NCBI RefSeq assembly: GCF_005503355.1
Contig: NZ_SCMK01000001.1
Span: 289,343-353,342, forward strand
Length of the DNA stretch: 64,000 bases
From: Sphingomonas sp. 1F27F7B
Lineage (GTDB): Bacteria > Pseudomonadota > Alphaproteobacteria > Sphingomonadales > Sphingomonadaceae
Reading direction: 5' to 3'
Shown here: piece by piece, positions 37,812 to 47,386 of the stretch
How positions within the stretch are numbered: the stretch's first letter is position 1
Layout: the number at the start of each line of letters is the position of its first letter
Translations under genes and position numbers: made by a program
Notes under the pieces: model-generated
Seen by the model: the letters and a program-made list of their open reading frames with translations, nothing else
What the model was told of the DNA's origin: nothing
The model's database searches: none

Positions 37812-38216
37812 ATGGTCTGGCGCCCAGGCCATGCGATCGTCGTGCTGCTGCTGTTCGCGGTGGAGGTGGTGATCGCACTCCATGTTCGCGACCGTTTCGT
37901 GCGGCCCTATCTGGGCGACGTGCTGGCAGTGATCCTGGTTCATTGCGGACTGCGCGCGGTGCTGCCGATCCGGCCCCTGCCCGCCGCCATACTGGCCTTC
38001 GGGATCGGCGCGCTGATCGAGACGGGCCAGGCGATCCATCTGATCGACCTGCTCGGATTGCGCGGCCACCGGATCATCGAAGTGGTGCTCGGCGGGAGTT
38101 TCGAGTGGCTCGATTTCCTCGCCTATGCCGCAGGCGCGGGGATCGCGCTGGCAGTCGATCGAAGCGTGTCGCCGAAGCAATATGGCTCGGGGCAACCAGG
38201 GAGTCGCGAACGATGA
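37812..38216 (+). CDS. DUF2809 family small membrane protein
   Basis: A 134-residue protein with about four hydrophobic segments (AIVVLLLFAVEVVIALHV, LGDVLAVILVHCGLRAVL, AAILAFGIGALIETGQAIHL, FLAYAAGAGIALAVD) and the conserved VRPYLGDVL and FEWLDFLAYAAG stretches of DUF2809. Inner membrane, function unknown. It begins 16 bp after the DUF885 stop, and its own stop overlaps the AraC start (ATGA). Confidence 0.8.
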   Translation: MVWRPGHAIVVLLLFAVEVVIALHVRDRFVRPYLGDVLAVILVHCGLRAVLPIRPLPAAILAFGIGALIETGQAIHLIDLLGLRGHRIIEVVLGGSFEWLDFLAYAAGAGIALAVDRSVSPKQYGSGQPGSRER

Positions 38217-39058
38217 CGTTGCGACGGGCACGGCATGAATTCTGGGGCGACGGTCCCGCCTATCGCGCGATCGGCGGCTTCACCTATCACCGCCTCGCCG
38301 CCACCGCGCCCGAGCACGAAGTCGAGACCCACACACATGACGAGGCACATTTCGTGCTCGTCCTCTCGGGCGGGTACAAATCTTCGGCGAAACATGCGCC
38401 GCCGGTCTCGCGCACGCCGCTGCTGGTGTTCAACCCACCCGGCACCACCCATCGCGACCGGTTCCACGAAGGCCGGGGCAGCTTCCTCGCCATCTCCGGC
38501 GGCTATGAGCGCGGCGAGGGCCCTGCGGTGCGGGTGCTCGATCCCTATGCGATCTGGACCGCGCACGCCGTCGCCGCGCAGTTCGACCGCCCTGCGCCTT
38601 CCCCGCTCGCCTTTGACGGGCGCGCCCATCAGCTGATCGCCAGCGTCCAGCCGCTCTCTTCCGACGAAGCGCGGAAAGCCGCGAGGCCGCCGGCCTGGCT
38701 GCGCCGGGTGTTCGAGATGACCTTCACCGCCGACGACCCCGAACTGAGCGTCGCGAACCTCGCCGGCGAAGCGGGCGTGCATCCGGTGCACCTTGCCCGC
38801 GTCTTTCGCCGCTACCTCCATTGCACGCCGGGCGAGCATCTGCGCGGGCGGCGACTCGAGCGCGCGGCCGCGATGCTGGGCGGGACGACAGCTTCGCTTG
38901 CGGACATCGCCTGTGCGACGGGCTTCGTCGATCAGGCGCATCTCAACCACGCGTTTCGCGACGCCTTTCGCGCGACGCCCGCCCGCTGGCGCCGAGAGGT
39001 TGCGCGGATACAAGACGCAGACGCTTCCGCAACGCAGAGCGGCCGGCGCAACAGATGA
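38213..39058 (+). CDS. AraC-family transcriptional regulator
   Basis: A 281-residue regulator. The N-terminal cupin-type sensor has a His-rich strand (HEVETHTHDEAHFVLVLSGG) and FNPPGTTHRDRF. The C-terminal helix-turn-helix pair has LSVANLAGEAGVHPVHLARV and IACATGFVDQAHLNHAFRDA. Start ATG 38213 overlaps the DUF2809 stop, a strong coupling. The serine hydrolase follows 10 bp downstream. The sensor ligand is unknown. Confidence 0.88.
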   Translation: MTLRRARHEFWGDGPAYRAIGGFTYHRLAATAPEHEVETHTHDEAHFVLVLSGGYKSSAKHAPPVSRTPLLVFNPPGTTHRDRFHEGRGSFLAISGGYERGEGPAVRVLDPYAIWTAHAVAAQFDRPAPSPLAFDGRAHQLIASVQPLSSDEARKAARPPAWLRRVFEMTFTADDPELSVANLAGEAGVHPVHLARVFRRYLHCTPGEHLRGRRLERAAAMLGGTTASLADIACATGFVDQAHLNHAFRDAFRATPARWRREVARIQDADASATQSGRRNR

Positions 39059-39068
39059 AAGCGGTTCG

Positions 39069-40811
39069 ATGCACAAAGCTCTGCTCCCCTCCCTCCTCGC
39101 CTGCACGATGATGTTTCCCCTGCCCCTCGCCGCGCAGGACGCCGGTCAGGCGCTCGTCGGGCTCTGGGCAGCCAAGAAGCGCTTCGGTCCGGACGTGCGC
39201 GGCACGCTCACCCTGGTGCGCGACGGCACCGGCTGGCGCGCCGAGATCGCCGGACGCGAAGCGGCGGTGGAGCAGGCGGGCGACACGCTGCGCTTCGTCC
39301 TGGCGGGCGACCTCGGCAGCTTTCGCGGGCGGATCGAGGGCGATCGCATCCGCGGTCATTGGGTCCAGCCCCGAAGCGTCACCGGCGGCATGCGCTATAC
39401 GACACCGGTGGTGCTGAGCCCCGCCGGCCCCTCGCTATGGCGCGGCGAGGTGCGGCCGCTCGACGAGAGCTTCACGCTCTATCTGAAGGTGGATCGGGAA
39501 GCCGACGGCCGGCTGGGCGTGTTCCTGCGCAATCCCGACCGGAACATCGGCCGCAATGTCGACCTCAGGCATATCGAGCTGAAGGACGGCCATGTCCGCT
39601 TGCTCGGCAAGCCCGGCGGCGCGGCGGAGGAAGTCGAGATCGCCGCCGGCAGCTTCGACGCCGGCAACCGCCTGCTCTCGATCGCCATTCCGGGACGCGG
39701 CAACAGCTATGATTTCGAGCCGGCCGGAGCGCTGAGCGATTTCTATCCGCGTCCCGGCCTCTCGGCTCTCTATGCCTATCGCCCGCCGCTGCCGAAGAAC
39801 GATGGCTGGCCCGTCTCCACGCTGGCGGCCGAGAACATCGACCGCGCGGTGATCGAGCGCTTCGTCCAGATGCTGATCGACCAGCCGATCGACTCGGTCC
39901 ACGCCCAGGATATCCATGCCGTGCTGATCGCCCGGCACGGGAAGCTGGTGCTGGAGGAGTATCTCCACGGCACGGACGGCGACGCCCTGCACGACACGCG
40001 CTCGGCTGCGAAGAGCCTCACCTCGGTGCTGGTCGGCGCGGCAATGCAGCAGGGCACGCGGATCGGGCCGGAAACCCCGGTCTATGCGACGATGGAGAAG
40101 ACGCTTCCTGCCGATCTCGATCCACGCAAGCGAGCGATGACGCTGGGCAATCTGCTCGACATGGCCTCGGGCTTCCATTGCGACGACCGCGATCCTAAGG
40201 CGCCGGGCAACGAGGACGTGATGCAGGACCAGGAGGCCCAGCCGAACTGGTATCGCTATGCGCTCGACCTGCCGATGGCCGCGGCCCCGGGCGGGAACCG
40301 CGTCTATTGCAGCACCAATCCCAACCTGGCCGGCGGCGTGCTGTCGCGCGTGACGGGCGAACCGCTGGAGAACAGTTTCGACCGGCTGATCGCCCGGCCG
40401 ATGCAATTCGGACCCTATGCCCTCAATCTGCAACCGACCGGCGAGCCGTACATGGGCGGCGGCGCACAATTCCGGCCGCGCGACTTCATGAAGCTCGGCC
40501 AGTTGATGCTGAACGGCGGCACCTGGCAAGGCAAGCGCATCCTGAGCACCGACTGGGTGCAGCGCTCCACCGCGCCGCGCGGCGAGTTGCGCGGACTCCA
40601 TTATGGCTATCTCTGGTGGGGGATCGACTTTCCCTGGCAGGGCGGGAAGCTGCCGGCCTTCTTTGCGGCGGGCAATGGCGGCCAGGTGGTGATGGTAGTG
40701 CCGAAGCTCGACCTCGTCGTGGCGATCTTCGGCGGAAATTACGGGGACAAGGTGACGTACGTGCCCCAGGAGAAGTACTTGCCGGACCATATCCTGCCGG
40801 CGATCCGCTGA
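39069..40811 (+). CDS. Exported serine hydrolase, class C beta-lactamase fold
   Basis: A 580-residue protein with a signal peptide ending PLAAQ. The first 250 residues form a beta-rich N-terminal domain (GLWAAKKRFGPDVRGTLTLV). The C-terminal domain is of the beta-lactamase/penicillin-binding type: SxxK as SAAK (Ser312-Lys315), the second motif YCS at Tyr413, and a GNGGQVV segment replacing the KTG box. Such proteins are usually esterases or peptidases rather than true beta-lactamases. It ends at a strong shared terminator. Confidence 0.86.
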   Translation: MHKALLPSLLACTMMFPLPLAAQDAGQALVGLWAAKKRFGPDVRGTLTLVRDGTGWRAEIAGREAAVEQAGDTLRFVLAGDLGSFRGRIEGDRIRGHWVQPRSVTGGMRYTTPVVLSPAGPSLWRGEVRPLDESFTLYLKVDREADGRLGVFLRNPDRNIGRNVDLRHIELKDGHVRLLGKPGGAAEEVEIAAGSFDAGNRLLSIAIPGRGNSYDFEPAGALSDFYPRPGLSALYAYRPPLPKNDGWPVSTLAAENIDRAVIERFVQMLIDQPIDSVHAQDIHAVLIARHGKLVLEEYLHGTDGDALHDTRSAAKSLTSVLVGAAMQQGTRIGPETPVYATMEKTLPADLDPRKRAMTLGNLLDMASGFHCDDRDPKAPGNEDVMQDQEAQPNWYRYALDLPMAAAPGGNRVYCSTNPNLAGGVLSRVTGEPLENSFDRLIARPMQFGPYALNLQPTGEPYMGGGAQFRPRDFMKLGQLMLNGGTWQGKRILSTDWVQRSTAPRGELRGLHYGYLWWGIDFPWQGGKLPAFFAAGNGGQVVMVVPKLDLVVAIFGGNYGDKVTYVPQEKYLPDHILPAIR

Positions 40812-40813
40812 AA

Positions 40814-40852
40814 CGCGAGGCTCGCCCGGCCACCCGCCGGGCGAGCCTCGCG
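40814..40852. terminator. Bidirectional terminator
   Basis: A perfect 17-bp stem (CGCGAGGCTCGCCCGGC and complement) with a 5-nt loop lies between the convergent serine-hydrolase and DUF937 genes. It can act on both strands. Confidence 0.8.
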
Positions 40853-40858
40853 CGAATC

Positions 40859-41179
40859 TCAGCTCTTCGAGCCGAACAGGCCGGAGGCGAGACCGCCCAG
40901 CTGGCCGAGCACGCCCTGGCCGCCTTCCTGCATCAGCTGCGAGAAGCGGCCGAGCGACCCTTCGCCGCCAATATGGCCGATGATCTCCTGGAGCTTCTCC
41001 ACCGGCAGGCCGGTCTCCGAGGCGGCGCCCTCGGCGGTATCGGTGTCCATCGGATGGAACTTGGCGAGCGCCTGCACGGCCTGCTCGACATGCTCGGGCG
41101 AGAGCCCGACCTTGGAGGCGAGATTGGCCACGTCCACGTTCTGCGAAACCTGGCCGAGAATGCCGTCGAGAATGCTCAT
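40859..41179 (-). CDS. DUF937/YidB-like protein
   Basis: A 106-residue, Gly- and Gln-rich helical protein of the DUF937 (YidB) family: ILDGILGQVSQNVDVANLAS, VGLSPEHVEQAVQALAKF, ETGLPVEKLQEIIGHIGGEG and the Gly-rich end GQLGGLASGLFGSKS. Function is unknown in the family. GGGAG upstream of ATG 41179 lies inside a hairpin. It lies 105 bp downstream of pckA on the same strand. Confidence 0.85.
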   Translation of the reverse strand: MSILDGILGQVSQNVDVANLASKVGLSPEHVEQAVQALAKFHPMDTDTAEGAASETGLPVEKLQEIIGHIGGEGSLGRFSQLMQEGGQGVLGQLGGLASGLFGSKS

Positions 41180-41185
41180 GCTGTT

Positions 41186-41215
41186 GCTCCCGTTACGAGT
41201 GATCGGAACGGGAGC
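41186..41215 (-). promoter_or_regulatory. Hairpin covering the DUF937 ribosome-binding site
   Basis: GCTCCCGTT (41186-41194) and AACGGGAGC (41207-41215) form a 9-bp stem. On the minus-strand RNA its 3' arm contains the GGGAG that serves the DUF937 start, so the site would be paired. It could alternatively be part of the pckA transcript end. Confidence 0.45.
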
Positions 41216-41284
41216 ACGCTTAGCACAGCTTGGCGCCGGCGCCCACAACTTCCCCTGGCCTCCCGCCGGGGAAAGCGGGACAGA

Positions 41285-42892
41285 TCAGGCGGTAACCCTG
41301 GGCGCCGCCTCGCGCACACCCGCGTCGACATGGTCTGCGAACTGTGCGAAATTCTCGACGAACTGGTCGACCAGCCTGCCGGCGGTGGCGTCGTAATCCG
41401 CCTTGTTCGCCCAGGTCGCGCGCGGATCGAGGATCGCGCCGTCCACGCCCGGCACCGCGATGGGCACCATGAAGCCGAAATTGGGGTCCTTGCGGAACTC
41501 GGCCTGCGCCAGGCTGCCGTCGAGCGCGGCGTTGAGCAGCGCGCGCGTCACTCGGATCGGCATGCGCTTGATGCCGGGATCGGTGGCGCGGCCGCCGCTC
41601 CAGCCGGTGTTGACCAGCCAGCAATCCACGCCGCCCCTGGCGATCCGCTCCTTGAGCAGATTGCCGTAGACCGCCGGGTGCCGCGGCATGAAGGCGGCGC
41701 CGAAGCAGGTGGAGAAGGTCGCCTCCGGCTCGGTCACGCCGATCTCGGTGCCGGCCACCTTGGCGGTGTAGCCCGAGAGGAAGTGATACATGGCCTGATC
41801 GGGCGTCAGCTTCGCGATCGGCGGCATCACGCCGAACGCATCCGCCGTCAGGAAGATGATGTTGCGCGGCACCGGGCCTAGATTCTTCTCGGAAGTGTTC
41901 GGGATGAAGTCGATCGGATAAGCGCCGCGGCTGTTCTCCGCCAGGCTGTTGTCCGCGAGGTCGAGTTCGCGCGACTCCTCGTCCATCACCACATTCTCGA
42001 GCACCGTGCCGAAGCGCCTGGTCGTCGCGAAGATCTCCGGCTCGGCCTCGGCCGAGAGGTTGATCATCTTGGCGTAGCAGCCGCCTTCGAAATTGAAGAC
42101 CGCGGTATCCGACCAGCCATGCTCGTCGTCGCCGATCAGCGTGCGGCTGGCATCGGCGGAGAGCGTGGTCTTGCCGGTGCCCGACAGGCCGAAGAAGACC
42201 GCAGTATCGCCGTTCGCGCCGATGTTCGCCGAGCAGTGCATCGGCATGATGCCGTCGACGGGCAGCAGATAGTTGAGCAGCCCGAAGACGCTCTTCTTCA
42301 TCTCGCCGGCATAGGCGGTGCCGCCGATCAGGATCAGCTTCTCGGTGAAGTTGACCGCGATCACCGTCTCGCTGCGGCAGCCATGGCGCTCCGGATCGGC
42401 GCGGAAGCTCGGCAAGTCGATGATCGTGTATTCGGGCACGAAGCCGCCGAGTTCGCTCGCCTGGGGCCGGACCAGCATCGTGCGGATGAAGAGATTGTGC
42501 CAGGCCAGCTCGTTGATCACGCGCACGTTGACGCGGTGCTCGGGCTGCGAGCCGCCGTACAGATCCTGCACGAACAGCGTGTCGCGTCCCGCCAGCTCTG
42601 CGAGGAAATCGGCCTTCAGCGCGGCGAAATGCTCGGGGGACATGCCCTTGTTGACATTGCCCCACCAGACATTGTCTTCGGTGGTCGCGTCGCGGACGAT
42701 GAACTTGTCCTTGGCCGAACGGCCGGTGTGCTTGCCGGTGGTGGCGACCAGCGGGCCGTCCTTCGCCAGCTTGCCCTCGCCGCGGCGCACCGCGTGCTCC
42801 ACGAGCGGGGCGGTCTCGAGGTTCCAGATAATATCGGCACCCGTCCCGATGCCCATGGCATCGAGACCATGGCGCGGCGTGCGCTCGGTCAA
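41285..42892 (-). CDS. pckA: Phosphoenolpyruvate carboxykinase (ATP)
   Basis: A 535-residue gluconeogenic enzyme converting oxaloacetate and ATP to PEP. Motifs are [16 protein letters not shown], the PEPCK signature around [17 protein letters not shown]-loop [15 protein letters not shown], metal site [11 protein letters not shown] and [21 protein letters not shown] lies five bases before TTG 42892, which gives the expected [15 protein letters not shown]-terminus; a longer TTG start lacks this. Divergent from chvI, whose regulon includes pckA in other alphaproteobacteria. Confidence 0.95.
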   Translation of the reverse strand: MTERTPRHGLDAMGIGTGADIIWNLETAPLVEHAVRRGEGKLAKDGPLVATTGKHTGRSAKDKFIVRDATTEDNVWWGNVNKGMSPEHFAALKADFLAELAGRDTLFVQDLYGGSQPEHRVNVRVINELAWHNLFIRTMLVRPQASELGGFVPEYTIIDLPSFRADPERHGCRSETVIAVNFTEKLILIGGTAYAGEMKKSVFGLLNYLLPVDGIMPMHCSANIGANGDTAVFFGLSGTGKTTLSADASRTLIGDDEHGWSDTAVFNFEGGCYAKMINLSAEAEPEIFATTRRFGTVLENVVMDEESRELDLADNSLAENSRGAYPIDFIPNTSEKNLGPVPRNIIFLTADAFGVMPPIAKLTPDQAMYHFLSGYTAKVAGTEIGVTEPEATFSTCFGAAFMPRHPAVYGNLLKERIARGGVDCWLVNTGWSGGRATDPGIKRMPIRVTRALLNAALDGSLAQAEFRKDPNFGFMVPIAVPGVDGAILDPRATWANKADYDATAGRLVDQFVENFAQFADHVDAGVREAAPRVTA

Positions 42893-43067
42893 ATTAGCCT
42901 CCGTCTCCAAGTGCTTGCCCGGATTGTCGCCCTCCGGTGCAATAATATTGCGCGCCCTTGGACCTCAGCCGGACGGGGGTCAACCCGAGTAAACGTTGTC
43001 AGCCGATTGAGCGGCAAAGAACTTTCGGTTACGCCACGGATTCAATGGATCCGAGTGCCGCACACGC

Positions 43068-43775
43068 ATGACCGCAACGATCGCGCTGGTCGATGACGAC
43101 CGCAACATCCTCACCTCCGTCTCGATCGCCTTGCAGACCGAGGGTTTTCTGACGCGCGTCTATTCCGACGGCGAGAGCGCCTTGAAGGCCCTGATCGACA
43201 ACCCGCCCGACCTGGCGGTGCTCGATATCAAGATGCCGAAGATGGACGGGCTCGAGCTGCTCCGGCGGCTGCGCGAGAAGAGCACGATCCCGGTGATCTT
43301 CCTCACCAGCAAGGACGACGAGCTGGACGAGGCGCTGGGCCTGGCGATGGGCGCGGACGACTATATCGCCAAGCCGTTCAGCCAGCGGCTGCTGATCGCC
43401 CGCATCCGCGCGATCCTGCGCCGGACCGAAGCTGCCCAGCCGAGCGCAGAGGGCGGCGAGGAAGTGACTGCCGAGGCGCTGGAACGGGGACGGCTGACCA
43501 TGGATCCGGCACGCCACCGGGTGACCTGGAACGGCACCAACGTGACGCTTACCGTCACCGAGTTCCTGATTCTCGAGACGCTGGCGCAGCGCCCGGGCAT
43601 CGTGAAGACCCGCAACCAGCTGATGGATGCCGCCTATCAGGACGACATCTATGTCGATGACCGCACCATCGACAGCCACATCAAGCGCGTGCGCCGCAAA
43701 TTCCGGCAGGTCGACTCGCAGTTCGACGCCATCGAGACATTGTATGGCGCGGGCTACCGGTTCTCGGACGAATAG
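43068..43775 (+). CDS. chvI: Two-component response regulator ChvI
   Basis: A 235-residue OmpR-type regulator. The receiver has [20 protein letters not shown], phospho-Asp53 in [33 protein letters not shown] and the KPFSQRLL switch. The DNA-binding domain has [20 protein letters not shown] and [15 protein letters not shown], a close match to alphaproteobacterial ChvI/ExsI regulators of envelope and acid-stress responses. The chvG start lies inside its 3' end. Confidence 0.94.
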   Translation: MTATIALVDDDRNILTSVSIALQTEGFLTRVYSDGESALKALIDNPPDLAVLDIKMPKMDGLELLRRLREKSTIPVIFLTSKDDELDEALGLAMGADDYIAKPFSQRLLIARIRAILRRTEAAQPSAEGGEEVTAEALERGRLTMDPARHRVTWNGTNVTLTVTEFLILETLAQRPGIVKTRNQLMDAAYQDDIYVDDRTIDSHIKRVRRKFRQVDSQFDAIETLYGAGYRFSDE

Positions 43776-45324
43776 GGACGAGCGCGACCTCGCGCTCAAA
43801 TGGTCCAACCGGGTCAGCCTGACGCCGCGCATCCTCGCGGTGAACATCTTCGCGCTGGCGCTGCTGGGCGGCGGCTTCTCCTATCTCGATTCCTATCGCA
43901 GCCGGATCGTGGACAGCCGGGTGGAGCAGGCGGGCCGCGAAGTGCGGCTGATCGCCCAGGCCCTCGCCTCCGCCAAGGACGCGAAACGCCGCGACCTGCT
44001 GGTGCTCAGCCTGGCGCGCGACACCGGCACACGCATCCGCCTGTTCAACGAGAAGGGGAAACTGCTCTCGGACAGCAAGGCACTGGGCCTGCGCAACGTG
44101 GTGCTGCGCGATCCGGACAAGGATCCCTGGGGACTGGAGGCAGCACGCTTCCTCGATGCCGTGATCGACACGGTGGCGGGAGCCGACCGCGCGCCGCTCT
44201 ACCGCGAGCGCCCGACGGACCAGGGGCTCGACTGGCCGGACGTGCGCACCGCCCTCTCCGCGCATGGCACGCCTGCGACGGTCTGGCGCGCGCCCGATCG
44301 CACGCCGGTGATCACCGCCGCCGCGCCGATCACCGAACTGGGCGTGGTGATGACCACGGTGAATGCGCGCGACATCACCCAGACCGTGCGGGCCGAGCGT
44401 TTCCGCCTGGGCATGGTCCTGCTGTTCGTCTCGGTCTTCTCGATCCTGCTCTCGCTGTTCCTGGCGCGCACGATCGTGCGGCCGCTGCGCTTGCTCGCGC
44501 GCGCCGCGATCCGGGTGCGGCTGGGGCGCGCGCGCGAAGTGGTGGTGCCCCGCCTGCCCGATCGCAGCGACGAGATCGGCCTGCTCGCCCGCGCGCTGTC
44601 CGACATGACCCAGGCGCTGCGCGCCCGGATCGACGCGACCGAGGCCTTTGCGGCGGACGTCACGCACGAGCTCAAGAATCCCCTCGCCTCGCTGCGCTCC
44701 GCAGTGGACGGCATGGCGGCGGTGCGGAAGAAGGAGCATCGCGACCAGCTGCTCGAAATCGTGCGCGACGACGTGCTGCGCCTCGACAGGCTGATCACCG
44801 ACATCTCCGAGGCCTCGCGGCTCGATGCCCAGCTCAGCCGCGCCACGTTCGAGCCCGTCGATATCGGGACGATGATCCAGGCCCTGCTCGATCAGCGCGA
44901 GGCCCGCGGCATCCCCGATGGCATCCGCATCGCCTTCGATCGCGGGCCGAACGTCGAACTCATCGTGCTTGGCGAAGGTGCGCGGCTGGAGCGCGTGTTC
45001 GAGAACCTGATCGAGAATGCCATCTCCTTCTCGCCGCCCAAGAGCCTGATCGCGATCTCGGCATCCAGCGACGAGGATTATCTGACCGTCCGGGTAGAGG
45101 ATGAGGGTCCAGGCGTACCCGACGAGGCTCGCGAGAACATCTTCCGCCGCTTCCATTCGGTGCGTCCCCAGGACGAGGCATTCGGCCAGCATTCCGGCCT
45201 GGGGCTTGCCATCGCCCGCACGATCGTCGAGGGCCATCAGGGGAGCATTTCAGTCGAATCGCGGGAGGATCGATTGAGCGGGGCGCGATTCGTGGTGCAA
45301 TTGCCACTGACGGGACGCAATTGA
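43744..45324 (+). CDS. chvG: Sensor histidine kinase ChvG
   Basis: A 526-residue membrane kinase that partners ChvI. The N-terminal cytoplasmic tail and TM1 ([20 protein letters not shown]) precede a periplasmic stimulus domain of about 200 residues. TM2 ([20 protein letters not shown]) follows, then HAMP, H-box [17 protein letters not shown] with His308, N-box [12 protein letters not shown]1 DEGPGVP and G2 [10 protein letters not shown]. The ATG at 43744 overlaps chvI by 32 bases and matches how sphingomonad homologues begin. It controls cell-envelope responses in relatives. Confidence 0.93.
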   Translation: MARATGSRTNRDERDLALKWSNRVSLTPRILAVNIFALALLGGGFSYLDSYRSRIVDSRVEQAGREVRLIAQALASAKDAKRRDLLVLSLARDTGTRIRLFNEKGKLLSDSKALGLRNVVLRDPDKDPWGLEAARFLDAVIDTVAGADRAPLYRERPTDQGLDWPDVRTALSAHGTPATVWRAPDRTPVITAAAPITELGVVMTTVNARDITQTVRAERFRLGMVLLFVSVFSILLSLFLARTIVRPLRLLARAAIRVRLGRAREVVVPRLPDRSDEIGLLARALSDMTQALRARIDATEAFAADVTHELKNPLASLRSAVDGMAAVRKKEHRDQLLEIVRDDVLRLDRLITDISEASRLDAQLSRATFEPVDIGTMIQALLDQREARGIPDGIRIAFDRGPNVELIVLGEGARLERVFENLIENAISFSPPKSLIAISASSDEDYLTVRVEDEGPGVPDEARENIFRRFHSVRPQDEAFGQHSGLGLAIARTIVEGHQGSISVESREDRLSGARFVVQLPLTGRN

Positions 45325-45749
45325 TGGCAGAGCTGTCCTCGGAAGCGATTCTGGGCGCCTGCGTGGCGATCGACGGCCGCGGCGTGCTGATCGAGGCGCG
45401 CGACGACGCGCAGCGCACCGACCTGCTGCTCCGCCTGCTGGATCGCGGCGCCGTCCTGGTGGCCGACACGCGCACCGTCTGCGTGCGCCGGGGCATCGAA
45501 TTGCGCGGCACTGCGCCCACGGGCAATGCCGGCCGTGTCGACATCCGCGGCATCGGATCGGTGGAGTTGCCCAGCCTTGCCGAAGCGCCCGTGGCGCTGA
45601 TCGCCGTGGTGCTCGACACCGCGCCGCGCCTGCCCGAGGACCGGCGCACCCAGCGCATCGCCGGGGTGGACGTGCCGGTGATCGCGCTCGCACCCAACGA
45701 GCCGGCCGCGCCGATCAAGATCGAATATGCGCTGAAGGCATTGGCGTGA
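45324..45749 (+). CDS. hprK: HprK-like protein with degenerate P-loop
   Basis: A 141-residue homologue of the short alphaproteobacterial HPr kinase/phosphorylase. Alignable parts are GACVAIDGRGVLIE, LLRLLDRGAVLVADT and the signature region GRVDIRGIGSVELPSLAEAP. At residues 25-32, where relatives have a GxSGSGKS Walker A, the sequence reads ARDDAQRT, with no Gly-rich loop and no P-loop Lys-Ser pair. The flanking residues align without a gap, so it is not a frameshift. ATP-dependent kinase activity is therefore doubtful; a binding or phosphorylase-only role is conceivable. The start overlaps the chvG stop and the end overlaps rapZ. Confidence 0.78.
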   Translation: MAELSSEAILGACVAIDGRGVLIEARDDAQRTDLLLRLLDRGAVLVADTRTVCVRRGIELRGTAPTGNAGRVDIRGIGSVELPSLAEAPVALIAVVLDTAPRLPEDRRTQRIAGVDVPVIALAPNEPAAPIKIEYALKALA

Positions 45750-46675
45750 CGAGCAAGCGCCCGAAGCAGATCCTGCTCGTCACCGGCATGTCCGGCGCCG
45801 GCAAGTCGACCGTATTGCGCACGCTCGAGGATCTGGGCTGGGAGACCGTCGACAACCTGCCCCTGCTGCTGCTCAACCGCCTGCTCGACACCGCGCCGGG
45901 CGATGCCGACGACGATCGGCCGCTGGCCATCGGCATCGGCACCCAGACGCGCGGCTTCGATCCGGAGAACATCGTTCGCCGAATCAAGAAGCTGCGCGAG
46001 GACCATGGCCATGACGTCGGCACGCTGTTCCTCGAATGCTCGGGCGCCGAACTGGAACGGCGCTATTCGGAGACGCGCCGACGCCATCCGATGGCCCAGG
46101 ATCGCCCGGCGCAGGACGGCATCGCGCACGAGCGCGAACTGCTCACGCCGCTGCGAAGCTGGGCGAACCGGCTGATCGACACCACCGATCTCAGCGCCAA
46201 CGAACTCGCCCAGCAGATCCGCACCACTTTCTCGGGCGCCGGCCAGGGCGACACGGTGATCTCGGTCGTCTCGTTCGGTTTTGCCCGCGGGCTCCCGCGC
46301 GACGCCGACCTGGTGTTCGACATGCGCTTCCTGCGCAATCCGCACTGGGATCCCGAATTGCGCCCCGGCACGGGCAAGGATCCCGAGGTCGCCGCCTATA
46401 TCGCAGCCGACCCGGCCTATCCGGCCGCGATGGCGCAGATCGAGTCGCTGCTGCTTTTGCTGCTCCCGCGCTACCAGGCCGAGGGAAAGGCATATGTTAC
46501 GATAGCGTTCGGATGCACCGGCGGCCGCCACCGCTCGGTGCATGTCGCCGAACGGATGGCCGCGCGGTTGCGCGGCGCGGGTTTTTCCCCCACGGTGGCA
46601 CATCGTGATACGAAGACCGCGCCGCAGGACTCGCTGGAGGGGGCCCCGGTGACCACGGCAGGGGGCGGAGTTTGA
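45746..46675 (+). CDS. rapZ: RNase adapter / nucleotide-binding protein RapZ
   Basis: A 309-residue P-loop protein. Walker A is VTGMSGAGKSTVLRTLEDLG and is followed by ETVDNLPLLLL. The middle has GTLFLECSGAELERRYSETR, and the C-terminal domain signature is IAFGCTGGRHRSVHVAE. In enterobacteria RapZ guides RNase E to the GlmZ sRNA. In alphaproteobacteria it lies with PTS genes, as here, and its target is not established. GTG start in a GTGA overlap. Confidence 0.94.
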   Translation: MTSKRPKQILLVTGMSGAGKSTVLRTLEDLGWETVDNLPLLLLNRLLDTAPGDADDDRPLAIGIGTQTRGFDPENIVRRIKKLREDHGHDVGTLFLECSGAELERRYSETRRRHPMAQDRPAQDGIAHERELLTPLRSWANRLIDTTDLSANELAQQIRTTFSGAGQGDTVISVVSFGFARGLPRDADLVFDMRFLRNPHWDPELRPGTGKDPEVAAYIAADPAYPAAMAQIESLLLLLLPRYQAEGKAYVTIAFGCTGGRHRSVHVAERMAARLRGAGFSPTVAHRDTKTAPQDSLEGAPVTTAGGGV

Positions 46676-46676
46676 G

Positions 46677-47084
46677 ATGATCGGTTTGGTGCTCGTGACG
46701 CACGGACGACTCGCGGAGGAGTTCGTAGTCGCGATGGAGCATGTAGTGGGCAAGCAGGAGCAGGTCGCATCGATCTGCATCGGGCCCGAGGACGACATGG
46801 AAGGTCGCCGCGCGGACATCGCCGCGGCGATCAAGAGCGTCGATTCGGGCCGGGGCGTGATCGTGCTGAGCGACCTGTTCGGCGGCACGCCCTCGAATCT
46901 GGCCATTTCGCTGATGGAAGCGGGCCGCGTCGAAGTGATCGCCGGGATCAACTTGCCGATGCTGATTCGCCTGGGCAGCGCGCGCAAGACGATGAAGGTC
47001 ACCGAAGCTGTGGCCGCGGCGCGCGATGCAGGCCGCAAATACATCACCATCGCATCCGAAGTGCTGGGAGAGGCCGCCGCTTGA
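46677..47084 (+). CDS. PTS EIIA component, mannose-type
   Basis: A 135-residue cytoplasmic EIIA domain of the mannose/sorbose fold. The phosphoacceptor is His9 or so in LVLVTHGRLAEE. DLFGGTPSNLAISL and INLPMLIRLGSA are conserved. No membrane EIIB or EIIC gene is nearby, so it is the regulatory-only type that receives phosphate from HPr. It starts two bases after rapZ and overlaps HPr by four bases. Confidence 0.93.
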   Translation: MIGLVLVTHGRLAEEFVVAMEHVVGKQEQVASICIGPEDDMEGRRADIAAAIKSVDSGRGVIVLSDLFGGTPSNLAISLMEAGRVEVIAGINLPMLIRLGSARKTMKVTEAVAAARDAGRKYITIASEVLGEAAA

Positions 47085-47353
47085 ACCGCTGCATCCGTAC
47101 GGTCACGATCGAGAACAAGCGCGGCCTGCACGCGCGTGCCAGCATGGCCTTCGTGACGCTCGCCACCGCCCAGCCGGTCGAACTTACCGTCGAGAAGGAC
47201 GGCAACACCGCTTCCGGCACTTCGATCCTCGACCTGATGATGCTGGGGGCCGCCAAGGGCGATACGATCGCCATCAGCGCCGAGGGGGACGGCGCCGACG
47301 GCGCGGTCCAGGCATTGGTCGCGCTGGTCGAGGCCCGATTCAACGAGGAATAG
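47081..47353 (+). CDS. ptsH: Phosphocarrier protein HPr
   Basis: A 90-residue HPr. The active-site histidine is in KRGLHARASMAFV near residue 17. The regulatory serine region is GTSILDLMML, aligned with the Ser46 helix of classic HPr. TTG start overlapping the EIIA stop (TTGA). The enzyme I (PtsP/PtsI) gene is not in the window. It is the expected substrate of the HprK homologue encoded upstream, which has lost its P-loop. Confidence 0.93.
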   Translation: MNRCIRTVTIENKRGLHARASMAFVTLATAQPVELTVEKDGNTASGTSILDLMMLGAAKGDTIAISAEGDGADGAVQALVALVEARFNEE

Positions 47354-47386
47354 CCTCAGGCGGAAATTGGCATTAGGGCATCGCCG

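Noticed and set aside
39069..40811. True beta-lactamase
   Set aside because: SxxK and YxS/N motifs are present, but the KTG box is not, and the large N-terminal domain fits the esterase/peptidase relatives better.
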